Part shown: piece after piece, positions 11,353 through 19,882 of the stretch
Position numbering within the stretch: the stretch's first letter is position 1
Layout of the letters: every line of letters begins with the position of its first letter
DNA from: Bacteroidales bacterium
GTDB lineage: Bacteria; Bacteroidota; Bacteroidia; Bacteroidales; Bacteroidaceae
NCBI GenBank assembly: GCA_015654535.1
Contig: JAATGU010000153.1
Location: forward strand, 1-42,931
DNA length: 42,931 nt
Direction: 5' to 3'
Position numbers and translations under genes: made by a program
The notes under the pieces: model-generated
The model's database searches: none
Told to the model about the DNA's origin: nothing
What the model saw: only the letters and a program-made list of their open reading frames with translations

Positions 11353-12606
11353 TCACAATGCTTTATCCGCTTTTACATTCTCCCCATTCCATACCTTTAC
11401 CGAAGTCCACGGCTCAGCCGGATCACTCCAGAAAGGATCTGTGGCTGGAAGTCCAAGTGCCAGCAATCCGGTAGTGCATAAATACAAACTTCCCGTCGAT
11501 ATATAATATTCAGCCATTGCGTTCTGATGCCCGCATACTCCTATCTGTAACCAACCCTCCTTATTGAAAGTTCCGGGAGCATCCATGAGCCGACGGATCA
11601 CTGAAGTCAGCGCGCAACGAACTTGCGCAGGCTTCACCTCAGCAGGTAAAAGATGTAACAGACTGGCTTGCGAAAGTCCTTGGAAAGCTCCCATACGATA
11701 AGCAATGGAGCGTCCCACAATGGGATAAGTTCCTTCAGGGGAAATCATTCGTTCCTGAATGGCAGCGTAGCGGGTAAACCGCTTTTGAATGACAATTCCC
11801 TCTTTGGCATCCATTAATTGATGATTGACCAGAACGGAAGAAATATCAAGTAACGAAGGCTGAATCACGAAGCTATTGTAATAATCCGAGTGAAAATCCG
11901 GACCATCGCCATAGGTGCCATCACCCAGATACCATTCCTGATGTTTCTTTACCGGAAGCTGGATGCGCATCTGATCAAAAGGCAAGTCATTTTCAAGGAA
12001 AAAAGTTTCAACCATGGCACTAAACAGCAGCCAATTGGAGTAATATGGATTCACCACACGGGTTTTTCTGAAACATTCAGCCAGACGGTTTTTAGTTGTT
12101 TCATCCAAAGCGAACCACAATTGATGGTGCGCCCGCAGCAACGCTTGCGCCAGAAAAGAAGTATCCACTAACATCTGACTCTCCATATACCCATATAAAT
12201 AATCAGGAGAAGCAGGATCTACAATACTTGTAATGGTTTTTACCGCCATTGCCCGATATTGATCCCGCAAAGCCAGTTCTTTGGCAGAACAACTATCACT
12301 CAGTTCCAACCATGGAGCCATGCCACACAATAAACGCCCCACGGCTTCAAGGTATGTGCATTTCCTTTCACCCGTTACCCCATCCAACTTTTCAACAGGC
12401 ATATTTTGCTTTAAAGTTCCCCGGCTGCCATTGCTCAGTAAAGGATAAGCAATTTTATCCATCACCGAAAGCCAATACGCACGCTGACTCTCGGGATAGT
12501 TAACCCTTTTCTTCTCTCTACCTGATACACGAGCAGGAAAAGAAGCGATCAACGCAAAAGTAAAAAAGAGTATGGCAAATAAATTTTTGTTTAAATAATG
12601 CTTCAT
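11353..12606 (-). CDS. DUF2264 family exported protein, possible glycoside hydrolase
   Basis: This 417-residue protein has a signal peptide (1-29) and then one domain of the DUF2264 type. Recognisable segments are YWLSVMDKIAYPLLS, EAVGRLLCGMAPWLEL, GDGPDFHSDYYNSFVIQP and YPIVGRSIAYR. The helical pattern is that of an alpha/alpha barrel as in many polysaccharide lyases and hydrolases. From general knowledge, CAZy family GH154, founded on a Bacteroides beta-glucuronidase acting on arabinogalactan, appears related to this superfamily; this could not be checked here. It leads a three-gene unit with the two GH2 enzymes, and a -7 element at 12642-12649 suggests its own promoter. Family membership is good; the activity is an inference. 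Confidence 0.75.
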   Translation of the reverse strand: MKHYLNKNLFAILFFTFALIASFPARVSGREKKRVNYPESQRAYWLSVMDKIAYPLLSNGSRGTLKQNMPVEKLDGVTGERKCTYLEAVGRLLCGMAPWLELSDSCSAKELALRDQYRAMAVKTITSIVDPASPDYLYGYMESQMLVDTSFLAQALLRAHHQLWFALDETTKNRLAECFRKTRVVNPYYSNWLLFSAMVETFFLENDLPFDQMRIQLPVKKHQEWYLGDGTYGDGPDFHSDYYNSFVIQPSLLDISSVLVNHQLMDAKEGIVIQKRFTRYAAIQERMISPEGTYPIVGRSIAYRMGAFQGLSQASLLHLLPAEVKPAQVRCALTSVIRRLMDAPGTFNKEGWLQIGVCGHQNAMAEYYISTGSLYLCTTGLLALGLPATDPFWSDPAEPWTSVKVWNGENVKADKAL

Positions 12607-12641
12607 TATATATAAGATTCTGTGTTTTTACATTATGAGAG

Positions 12642-12649
12642 CAAAGATA
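12642..12649 (-). promoter_or_regulatory. Promoter -7 element for the DUF2264-GH2-GH2 unit
   Basis: On the - strand TATCTTTG matches TAnnTTTG exactly and lies 36-43 bases upstream of the ATG at 12606. No -33 TTTG is present at the usual spacing, so an activator may be needed. Confidence 0.5.
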
Positions 12650-12690
12650 AACTTCTACAAGTAATTTCTACACTACAAATGATTCCAAAA

Positions 12691-12711
12691 GGTATACAAT
12701 ATGTTGTATCC
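12691..12711 (-). terminator. Weak hairpin after the chorismatase/RidA-like gene
   Basis: GGTATACAA (12691-12699) and TTGTATCC (12704-12711) can pair with one bulged base and a short loop. On the - strand it is followed by TTTTGG only, so termination would be partial and read-through into the DUF2264 unit is possible. The remainder of 12607-12804 contains the -7 element and nothing else recognisable. Confidence 0.35.
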
Positions 12712-12804
12712 GCTCATTTAGACTTAAAAATATCTAAATTCATAATAGATAGTTTCAGCATCTGTGGAGAGATACTCTTTCCTAAAGTTGTATCCACACA
12801 TCGA

Positions 12805-13947
12805 TCAAAATGGTTCAAATGAACTATTTTGTGCGGAATAAATAGCTATACACTCCATTTCGATCAACCAACCCGGTCGGCACACAGATGCCAAGACAAA
12901 CACTTTAGGAACATCTGGTAAATTAGACTCAACATATTCTTTAATTAAAGGATAATCGGCAATATCTCGCAAATAAACGATCAACTGAGCCAAATCTTTG
13001 AATGTTGCCCCAGCTTCTTTCAATAATGCCTGAATATTTTCTAATGTTCTCTGAGCCTGCATTAAAATATCCATAGGAAAAACAACATCTCCATTTTCAT
13101 CTATACTGGCTGTTCCTGAAATAAAAATATGGCATCGATCTCCGTAATTAATAGCAGTACCACGTTCAAAGGTAACTCCATACTTACTCGTTGGACTCAA
13201 ATATTTCGAAGCATAAAGATATTTAATTTGTCCGGACTTCAAACCTTTAACAGAATAAGCATCCATATATACCAAAACGTTCTGATAAATATATTTTCCC
13301 TCAATGCCTGTACTTGCAACATAATGAGTATCCGGTGTCATTCCTTCACGGACAAAAACTTCCTTACGTGCCTTCACCATTCCATTATAATGTAGATCAA
13401 CGCCCTGAACATAAATCCATGTGCGAATCAGGTTCTCTGCAAAAGATATTTTTTTCTGTTTTAAAGAATCTTGTAGTAACTTAAACATTCCGAGCGTCTG
13501 CTGATATTCATTTTCTGAAAAATGATGCAAACCCGTTTGGTACAAATGAGAATAACCGGAATGTTTTACAATAGTGATATCTTCTTTTTTAGTAATATCA
13601 GCATCCTGTATAAAATAACACCAAAGCGCCATTTTACAATTGTTTAATGGCGCCTGCCCTGTTAAAGAAACAGCTTCTTCGAAACAAGAAGGTAAAAGTT
13701 TAAACTGATTAACCGGATCACTCATAAAATAACGGCGCCACACCAAAACTGTATTATTATTTATAAGCTCCTTTTCACAAAGATAACCCACTGCTTGATT
13801 CAAATGTTTAATTTGTTGCTCCAAAGGTAACATAGGATTCTTCAGATTAATCATCACATGAAATTCCTTTATTCCGTTCCCTGAAGAAAAAACAGACATC
13901 TTGATTTCTACATTAAAGTTGTCTATCTGCAATGTTTTATATTCCAT
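12805..13947 (-). CDS. Chorismatase-like / RidA (YjgF) fold protein
   Basis: The 380-residue product has no signal peptide and should be cytoplasmic. The C-terminal part (about 240-378) is a RidA-type domain: GDRCHIFISGTASIDENGD, then MQAQRTLENIQALLKEAG, and the end VCRPGWLIEMECIAIY with the arginine that binds substrate carboxylate in Rid enzymes. The N-terminal 230 residues form a second, more divergent domain, as in the chorismatase family (FkbO, Hyg5, XanB2), whose C-terminal half is YjgF-like. Chorismatases turn chorismate into hydroxybenzoate-type products; RidA deaminates imines. Which applies is unknown. It lies 52 bases after the GH43 gene on the same strand, so it seems to be the last gene of the SusCD operon. 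This is odd company for such a protein. Confidence 0.6.
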   Translation of the reverse strand: MEYKTLQIDNFNVEIKMSVFSSGNGIKEFHVMINLKNPMLPLEQQIKHLNQAVGYLCEKELINNNTVLVWRRYFMSDPVNQFKLLPSCFEEAVSLTGQAPLNNCKMALWCYFIQDADITKKEDITIVKHSGYSHLYQTGLHHFSENEYQQTLGMFKLLQDSLKQKKISFAENLIRTWIYVQGVDLHYNGMVKARKEVFVREGMTPDTHYVASTGIEGKYIYQNVLVYMDAYSVKGLKSGQIKYLYASKYLSPTSKYGVTFERGTAINYGDRCHIFISGTASIDENGDVVFPMDILMQAQRTLENIQALLKEAGATFKDLAQLIVYLRDIADYPLIKEYVESNLPDVPKVFVLASVCRPGWLIEMECIAIYSAQNSSFEPF

Positions 13948-13971
13948 AAATCAATTTAGTATTTATACAAT

Positions 13972-13999
13972 TGATTCTTTTCAAAGTAATTAAGAATCA
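13972..13999 (-). other. Intercistronic stem-loop
   Basis: TGATTCTT (13972-13979) and AAGAATCA (13992-13999) form an 8-bp perfect stem with a 12-nt loop directly after the stop codon of the GH43 gene. There is no T run on the - strand, so it looks like an RNA processing or stability element rather than a terminator. Confidence 0.4.
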
Positions 14000-15154
14000 T
14001 TATTTTAAAGAAAAGAAATCCAAATTCCAGGAATCCATCCATTGCAATACAGGAATGCCATCTTTACCAAATTGAATAGGTAACCATACATAACGGGCAT
14101 CGATAGGATGTTCCGGTCTCCATATGTCCGCCATAAAAATATAAGCATCCTTTTTACCTTCTACTTTCTGTATAAAGGTACTTTGTGAATAAAAAGTCAG
14201 TTTGGCATCATTACCCACGCAAGGATTGGGGTGTTGCTTCCATGGTCCCCAAATACTGGGAGCGGAAAACATGCGTGCCTCATTAGGATCCCAACCTGTG
14301 CATCCGGAAGTAATCATCCAATAAACTCCGTCTTTCTTAAAAACAGCCGGAGCCTCGTTATGTCCACCGGGGAAGATACGAATATACTTTCCAGTATGTC
14401 CCAGATAGTCATCCGTCAATTCGGCAATCTGCAAAGTAAGATTTTCTTCAGAAGAATAAATATGATAAGCTTTCCCATCATCATCCACGAATATGGTCAT
14501 ATCCCTCGACATTTGACCGCTATTCAAATCCCGTTTAACAAACAAACCATCGGACACAGCCTTATACCATTTTGGAGTCCACCATTTATCATAATCCCGG
14601 GCATTCAAAGTTAGCTTCTTTTGCTTATCTGTCATATTAGCCGGATAGATTCCCGGATTAGGGCGATAAGAACGAAGAAACTTATAAGGTCCTGTTATCT
14701 GGTCACTGACAGCCACTCCCACTCGGGCAGCAACATAACCTTGCCCTTTCAACTCAAGATGGAACCAAAGAACAAACTTCCCCGTCTTCTTATTATAAAC
14801 CACCTTAGGACGTTCCATTATACATCCTTTGGTAATATCACTGTTTCTATTTTCCTCCACAGAAAAAGCAACCCCCTCTTTTTTCCAGTTATATAAATCG
14901 GAAGAAGAATAGCACATCACTCCCACTAACGCAGAACTTGTCGTGTCACTTTTGTGTTCGCCAAACCAATAATAGCGTCCGTTATAATATAATGTACCAC
15001 CTCCGTGCGCATTAATATGCGTGCCAGTATTATCTTGCCACAATTTTCCCGGACTAAAATACGCTTGTTCCTTTGACTGGCATTGCATCATGGTATTTGT
15101 AGAAAATGCCATCAACACACACAAAACCATAAAAATCTTATTTACCTTAAGCAT
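14000..15154 (-). CDS. GH43 glycosidase, exo-beta-1,3-galactanase type
   Basis: This 384-residue protein is a single five-bladed propeller of GH43 with an N-terminal signal. The start INAHGGGTLYYNGRYYWFGE is the form seen in subfamily 24/34-like exo-beta-1,3-galactanases, where the usual catalytic Asp of GH43 is not in its standard place. Conserved positions are E114 (ERPKV), D218 (SRDMT), E267 (EAPA) and Q324 (YSQST). About 48 extra residues between E114 and D218 separate it from its two longer paralogs in the window. It has no ricin-like module and no T9SS tail. C25 in MMQCQSKE might be lipidated, but the lipobox is poor. It should trim galactan, probably in the periplasm. It lies between the GH128-like and chorismatase-like genes. 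Confidence 0.82.
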   Translation of the reverse strand: MLKVNKIFMVLCVLMAFSTNTMMQCQSKEQAYFSPGKLWQDNTGTHINAHGGGTLYYNGRYYWFGEHKSDTTSSALVGVMCYSSSDLYNWKKEGVAFSVEENRNSDITKGCIMERPKVVYNKKTGKFVLWFHLELKGQGYVAARVGVAVSDQITGPYKFLRSYRPNPGIYPANMTDKQKKLTLNARDYDKWWTPKWYKAVSDGLFVKRDLNSGQMSRDMTIFVDDDGKAYHIYSSEENLTLQIAELTDDYLGHTGKYIRIFPGGHNEAPAVFKKDGVYWMITSGCTGWDPNEARMFSAPSIWGPWKQHPNPCVGNDAKLTFYSQSTFIQKVEGKKDAYIFMADIWRPEHPIDARYVWLPIQFGKDGIPVLQWMDSWNLDFFSLK

Positions 15155-15189
15155 AAAAATCTATGAATTAATATTATATGAATAAAAAA

Positions 15190-17874
15190 TTATTTTTTTA
15201 AAAATGAAGTACTATAACTTTTCCCTACGCGTACCAAATAAGTTCCTTTAGTAAGTTCCTGAATATTAACCGGACTTTTGGACGTCGTACTAATAACTTT
15301 AACTCCAGATACATTGAATATTTCCACTTTAATTTCATTTTCAGTGAAGATATATAACTGTTTATTCTCTGCATCAGAATAAACTTTAGGATTGCTATTT
15401 GTGGGAATAAAATTCATCCCTGTCCCATTATTGGCATCATCAATTACAATCCATCCCACTTTATCTTTTGAAACAGAAGTATTACTTGCTGAGGATTCCC
15501 TCTGTTTGAAAACTGTTACTCCCGATTCACTGAGTGACATATAACGTAAAGCAGTTGTAATATTATCATTCGCAGTCTGAGTCGCGGCATAAAAAATCGG
15601 ATTCTGATATTTCTCTGGAAACTCAAGTGGTAAAGTTTCAGACATTTTACCAATCACACTATCAGGAGTACACCCCACATTGATTGTTTTATCTCCAATA
15701 GTTGCCGTTCCCGGAATAATAGCCACATAATTAATATTTTCACGTGTGAATGTTCCGGTCTTTGCTTCCTCTCTTCTCAGCTGAACTTCGAAACCATATT
15801 CTGTAACATTACGCACTCGGGCAACCGTCGGATAAGAACTTTTAGCTGTAGACTGACTAACAAAAACAACGGGAACCGTTGAAAAAGGAGTATCAAAAGC
15901 AACGCTTAGCCAGGCATCATTCACATTTTCCACAGTAGCTGCCTGTATAACGAGATTTCCTAATTGAGTGGTACCCTTCTTTAAAGCCAGATAAGGAATA
16001 TTTTCTACAGCTGTCAAATCCTTATTTGTTAAATAATCCCAAGGAGACAGTTTGAATTTAAAAGATTCATTTGTGACTGTCTTTAATGAATAAGTCATCA
16101 ACACAGTTCGATTATTATAAGATGGAGCACCAAACACCACTGCCGGAGCTTCAATAAAAGAAGTGTGAAAGAAAAAATTAGCCCAATCAATATTATAAAT
16201 ATCAGCTAACCCAAAATTTATTTCATCTGTACCACTTGTAATATTTACCGCTAGTGAAACTGCATTGGACACTGCATTCTGTCCTAAACAAGTGACTAAT
16301 TTTAAACGATAACTTATATAAGTAGAAGAACTTACATCCGGATTATCTGTAAATTTAGTCGTGGAGATATCATTACTTCGGTAAATCTCCTTATATTCAT
16401 TGTCGCCTATTTTCCGTTCGATCACATAAGTGGCAGACATCTCACCATTAGAGTCGCTCCAAGAAAGAAGCACATTTTTTTTATTTATATCAAAAGTATA
16501 AGAAAGTGTAGGCACAAACACATTAGTATATATAGGCACTACTTCATTTGTACGTTCAAAAGCAATTTTGGATTGATTGTCCCGGTAGTATATTCCCGCA
16601 GGAGTCAAGGAACCATTCAATATGATGGTGCGTTTATCTTCTACCCAATTATAAATAGAGTATCGTTCCACGAAATGAGCCGTATCCATCACATTTAAAA
16701 TACCCTTCAAATCACTTAACTGTTTCTGCTGCTGAGCTTCAGTTCCCGACGGCCAGGATTCTGTCGTCCAATTAGCGCCATTATTCCACTCTGTGATCCA
16801 AATAGGACGCCCCGTCCTCTTGTAAATAGCATTTAATTGATCATACCATTGTTGTGGAGATAAACCTCCCCAATAAGCATGAATAGCCACATAATCAACA
16901 CGGTAATTGTTTGCTTTACATTTGTCAATGAAACTATAAAGCCAGTTATAATCAGTTGTAGCAGGAGACCCCACTCTTAAACCGGACTTCAACATATTGG
17001 GCCATTCCTGAACGGCAACATCTACTGAAACATTCGCTTGCTCAGTGTGGTCAGGTTCGTTATATCCCAACAAATGACTAACAGATTGTTTTTGATTAAT
17101 TTCATCCCATCCAGGCCAATTCTTATTTTGTTTTATTGGCACATATTCTAATGTAGAGGTCGTGTTTTTATCGGCACTCCAGGAATAAAACCAAGTTGAT
17201 TTTGTCAAATCCGCATCATTTTCCACACCATCAGTACCACACCAACCTTTTTTAGTTACCCACTCCCAATTAAAGACTCGTATAAAAGAAACTTTTTTAT
17301 CTAATTCATTGGGTAATAGAGAGATATTCACATCTTCTTTATCAGCTAGAAACACACGGCTATATCCTGTTCCATCACTATTGTTAGCCAACGTAGCCAT
17401 ATAACCTCTTTTCAGCTTGAAAGACCGGATTGAGTTATCAAAAGTACCCAAAGTCTTATTGAAATTATATAACGCGTAACTAGTGGATTCACCTGTAAAA
17501 TTATCCCCCGTAAAAACCATTAACGGAGCAAAGTCCTTTCCATGAGGGATTATCACCGTTCCGTGCGCGTAAATACATACCCGCCCATTCACATTCGGAT
17601 TTAATGGTTCTGAGCCAATTCTGATAGAAGAAGCATATTTGCTTACAACATCCGAAGGGCGAATATTATCAAAAAAAAGCCAGGCTTCTCCCGAAGAAAG
17701 TTCCACAGTACTGTTATTTAAAGGATTATCAATATCAGTAATGTGAAAGTCAACAGTATCATTTAAAATCTTTTGTTCATTCACCAATTGAGTCACGGTT
17801 ATCGTTTCTTTAGCACCAAGAGTAAGAGGCAAAACAAAAAACAATAAAAGAAGCTGCATTAATTTGTTTTTCAT
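15190..17874 (-). CDS. GH128-like beta-1,3-glycanase with Fn3, lectin-like repeats and T9SS tail
   Basis: The 894-residue secreted protein starts with a signal peptide (1-21). After a beta-rich N-terminal region (22-185) comes a TIM-barrel of the GH128 (Asl1-like) type: LGYNEPDH with E273 as likely acid/base, and IWITEWNNG with E362 as likely nucleophile. A fibronectin III-like domain follows (about 453-545), then repeated lectin-like beta-sandwich units (about 555-815) with recurring 'F..P.V.F.S' and 'YVAI' patterns, and a T9SS type A sorting domain (about 828-894, ending STSFLKK). GH128 members characterised so far cleave beta-1,3-glucan; here the partners suggest beta-1,3-galactan or callose as alternatives. 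The tail implies export across the outer membrane. Confidence 0.8.
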   Translation of the reverse strand: MKNKLMQLLLLFFVLPLTLGAKETITVTQLVNEQKILNDTVDFHITDIDNPLNNSTVELSSGEAWLFFDNIRPSDVVSKYASSIRIGSEPLNPNVNGRVCIYAHGTVIIPHGKDFAPLMVFTGDNFTGESTSYALYNFNKTLGTFDNSIRSFKLKRGYMATLANNSDGTGYSRVFLADKEDVNISLLPNELDKKVSFIRVFNWEWVTKKGWCGTDGVENDADLTKSTWFYSWSADKNTTSTLEYVPIKQNKNWPGWDEINQKQSVSHLLGYNEPDHTEQANVSVDVAVQEWPNMLKSGLRVGSPATTDYNWLYSFIDKCKANNYRVDYVAIHAYWGGLSPQQWYDQLNAIYKRTGRPIWITEWNNGANWTTESWPSGTEAQQQKQLSDLKGILNVMDTAHFVERYSIYNWVEDKRTIILNGSLTPAGIYYRDNQSKIAFERTNEVVPIYTNVFVPTLSYTFDINKKNVLLSWSDSNGEMSATYVIERKIGDNEYKEIYRSNDISTTKFTDNPDVSSSTYISYRLKLVTCLGQNAVSNAVSLAVNITSGTDEINFGLADIYNIDWANFFFHTSFIEAPAVVFGAPSYNNRTVLMTYSLKTVTNESFKFKLSPWDYLTNKDLTAVENIPYLALKKGTTQLGNLVIQAATVENVNDAWLSVAFDTPFSTVPVVFVSQSTAKSSYPTVARVRNVTEYGFEVQLRREEAKTGTFTRENINYVAIIPGTATIGDKTINVGCTPDSVIGKMSETLPLEFPEKYQNPIFYAATQTANDNITTALRYMSLSESGVTVFKQRESSASNTSVSKDKVGWIVIDDANNGTGMNFIPTNSNPKVYSDAENKQLYIFTENEIKVEIFNVSGVKVISTTSKSPVNIQELTKGTYLVRVGKSYSTSFLKK

Positions 17875-17901
17875 AGCTGAAATTCTATTATTATTAAATG
17901 A

Positions 17902-17945
17902 AAGAGTGCCTTAAAGAGACTATATATCTACCTAAAGGCACTCTT
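17902..17945. other. Intercistronic stem-loop between CBM protein and GH128-like genes
   Basis: AAGAGTGCCTT (17902-17912) and AAGGCACTCTT (17935-17945) are perfect 11-bp inverted repeats with a 22-nt loop. No strong T run follows on the - strand. It sits inside the operon, so partial termination or transcript stabilisation of the upstream part is more likely than full stop. Confidence 0.5.
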
Positions 17946-17956
17946 AAATAAATTTG

Positions 17957-18856
17957 TTATTTTATTGCTATTTTTTTCTTAATAATATTATTAATGGAAA
18001 CCACATAAAGGCCTTTTTCGTATTTAGTTGTAGGAATTGTCAATCCGGTAGATGTTGCGTTAAGTGCCTCTACACATACCCCAAACACGTTAAAGATCCT
18101 TATATTATCTCCATTCTGAGTCCCTTCAATTGTAATTTCTTTGTCTCCATTTAAAACCTGTATGGATGATAATCGGGGAGCATTAATGCCAACTGAAGCT
18201 GCATCAACTAAAGAAACATTATCAAAATCTACCCACATGTTAGAATTGTTTACATTGCTACCCGCATAATATTTACCACCCGTGACTCCTAAATAAACAG
18301 TCAGAGTTGTCGCAGCATCAGTCAATCCTATAGTTTCATCTACTTGATACCAATTTTCATCTGCAGGATAGGTAGCCGCCAGATCCACTCTTTTAATTTT
18401 CGTGCCATCAATTCCATTCTCATAGAAATCTATCCATGCGGGCACACCTTTTGAATCACTTGTCATCCGACAAAGACAAGAAAATTTATAGGTTTTTCCG
18501 GGAACAACATTCTTCACGGTTTGTCTAAGTCCGCAATCTGACCATCCATTCCATTCATAGCGTTGCAGTCTTAAATAAGTTATATTACCTTCTTTAATAG
18601 GATCTGCCACCGCTTCATGTGGTAAAAGTTGGGCACGGACATTGTACATATCTAAACCCACATTACTAAAGTCATTACTGTAATATTGGTCCTTTTCATC
18701 CCAACCACTTATTAGAGAAGGGCAACTATGGCTTTCATACGTGAAGACTTCATAATCTGTAGCCTCAAAATCACCATTTCCAATTAAGTTCTGTGCTGAA
18801 ATTTTTGCAGTAAGAACAACAAAAATGCAAATGAATAACAAAGTCACTTTTTTCAT
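17957..18856 (-). CDS. Secreted carbohydrate-binding protein with T9SS tail
   Basis: About 299 residues from MKKVTLLFICIFVVL; a start 12 bases upstream (MLFIMKK) is possible but gives a less standard signal peptide. The mature part begins NLIGNGDFEATD, and residues about 25-215 have the jelly-roll pattern of CBM4/9-like modules (GNGDFE, LRQTVKNVVPGKTYKFSC, MWVDFDNVSLVD). Residues about 220-299 form a T9SS type A sorting domain ending NNIIKKKIAIK. No catalytic domain is seen. It probably binds the target glycan at the cell surface, next to the GH128-like enzyme encoded downstream. Specificity cannot be read from the sequence. Confidence 0.72.
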   Translation of the reverse strand: MKKVTLLFICIFVVLTAKISAQNLIGNGDFEATDYEVFTYESHSCPSLISGWDEKDQYYSNDFSNVGLDMYNVRAQLLPHEAVADPIKEGNITYLRLQRYEWNGWSDCGLRQTVKNVVPGKTYKFSCLCRMTSDSKGVPAWIDFYENGIDGTKIKRVDLAATYPADENWYQVDETIGLTDAATTLTVYLGVTGGKYYAGSNVNNSNMWVDFDNVSLVDAASVGINAPRLSSIQVLNGDKEITIEGTQNGDNIRIFNVFGVCVEALNATSTGLTIPTTKYEKGLYVVSINNIIKKKIAIK

Positions 18857-18907
18857 AATAAACAACATTTAATAATTAATACTATAAATTTAAATTCATC
18901 TATTTTA

Positions 18908-18946
18908 TTAATGAGAGACTGACCTCTTATACCAGCCTCCCATTAA
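18908..18946 (-). other. Intercistronic stem-loop with strand-specific G-U pairs
   Basis: The arms at 18908-18921 and 18933-18946 form a 14-bp stem in the - strand RNA with two G-U wobbles and an 11-nt loop. On the + strand the same positions would be A-C mismatches, so the structure is one of the - strand transcript. No T run follows. It lies between the surface lipoprotein gene and the CBM protein gene. Confidence 0.5.
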
Positions 18947-18970
18947 GTAATCTATTTTCTAAAACTATTA

Positions 18971-19846
18971 TTAAGACTCGGGATCATATACACTTGTTAC
19001 GATCTCATATACTGCAAACTCAGACATTGTGAAGAATACAGTTCCATTATTAGTTGCCTGCACCACCAAACGTAATTTACTAAAAGAAAAAGCAGAAGTA
19101 ATCACATCAGATGTATATTCCGATTTAGCTCCGGTAGGTAACCCTTGATTAATTGTTTCAATCAATTGCCAGTTTACTCCGTCATCGCTCCCCATTAAAT
19201 CTATTATTTGAGGCTTATTGTTCGTATTGTCCCTATTCCCATAGTAAAATTGAAAGGTGGTTACCGACTTACCCAAATCAACCTGCAACCAATAAGGACC
19301 AGCGGGTGCGGGTGTAACACTCCAGGCTGTATGAAAGTATGTGCCCAAATCACCATCCAACAAATTAGCGATTGCTCCCTCTGTAGGTTCCTGAGCATTT
19401 GTACTAAGTCGCCCTGCTGTTAAAGGTATTTTAGTTTTAGTAACGACCACAGTGGCAGGAGCCTTACCGGATACACCTTTAACCGTAACAGGATCACCTC
19501 CAATGTTAGACCGGTTAAAAGATTGAAACTTAAATTCATATTCCCCGTATTTAGCACGTGTGTTAGGAATCAACAACGTATCTTTATAGACACTTGCCAC
19601 ACGGACAATCTCCTTTTGAGTCAAAGGATCAAAATAACTTACTTTCACATAATAATAATTTGAATCTGCAGGTACAGTCCAGCTCAGTGCGATTTGGCCT
19701 GGTAATGAATCGGTTACTACGTTTGTAACCGCAGAAGGATGATCTGTTCCAATAGAAGGATACTCAATAGCCTGATAATCATTACAACTAAACAAGCTTA
19801 ATGTTACAGCTGCAAGACTCAACATATATATAAAGATCTTTTTAAT
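18971..19846 (-). CDS. Surface glycan-binding lipoprotein (DUF4959-like Fn3 plus F5/8 type C domain), probable ATT start
   Basis: The mature protein begins at the cysteine of LFSC-NDYQ, a good lipobox. An Ig/Fn3-like domain (about 30-125, DUF4959-like with PGQIALSWTVPADS) is followed by an F5/8 type C (CBM32-like) domain (about 135-285: LLDGDLGTYFHTAW, YWLQVDLGKSVTTFQFYYGNR, MSEFAVYEI). The position right after SusC/SusD marks it as a SusE/F-like surface glycan-binding protein. The first ATG (19825) would give a 13-residue signal with no basic residue. Starting at the in-frame ATT (19846) gives (M)KKIFIYMLSLAAVTLSLFSC, a standard signal; an in-frame TAG lies three codons further upstream. The ATT start is an inference; 19825 is the conservative alternative. 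Confidence 0.75.
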   Translation of the reverse strand: MKKIFIYMLSLAAVTLSLFSCNDYQAIEYPSIGTDHPSAVTNVVTDSLPGQIALSWTVPADSNYYYVKVSYFDPLTQKEIVRVASVYKDTLLIPNTRAKYGEYEFKFQSFNRSNIGGDPVTVKGVSGKAPATVVVTKTKIPLTAGRLSTNAQEPTEGAIANLLDGDLGTYFHTAWSVTPAPAGPYWLQVDLGKSVTTFQFYYGNRDNTNNKPQIIDLMGSDDGVNWQLIETINQGLPTGAKSEYTSDVITSAFSFSKLRLVVQATNNGTVFFTMSEFAVYEIVTSVYDPES

Positions 19847-19882
19847 CGTTGTCTATTTTTTAATATTATTGAATCATCTTAT

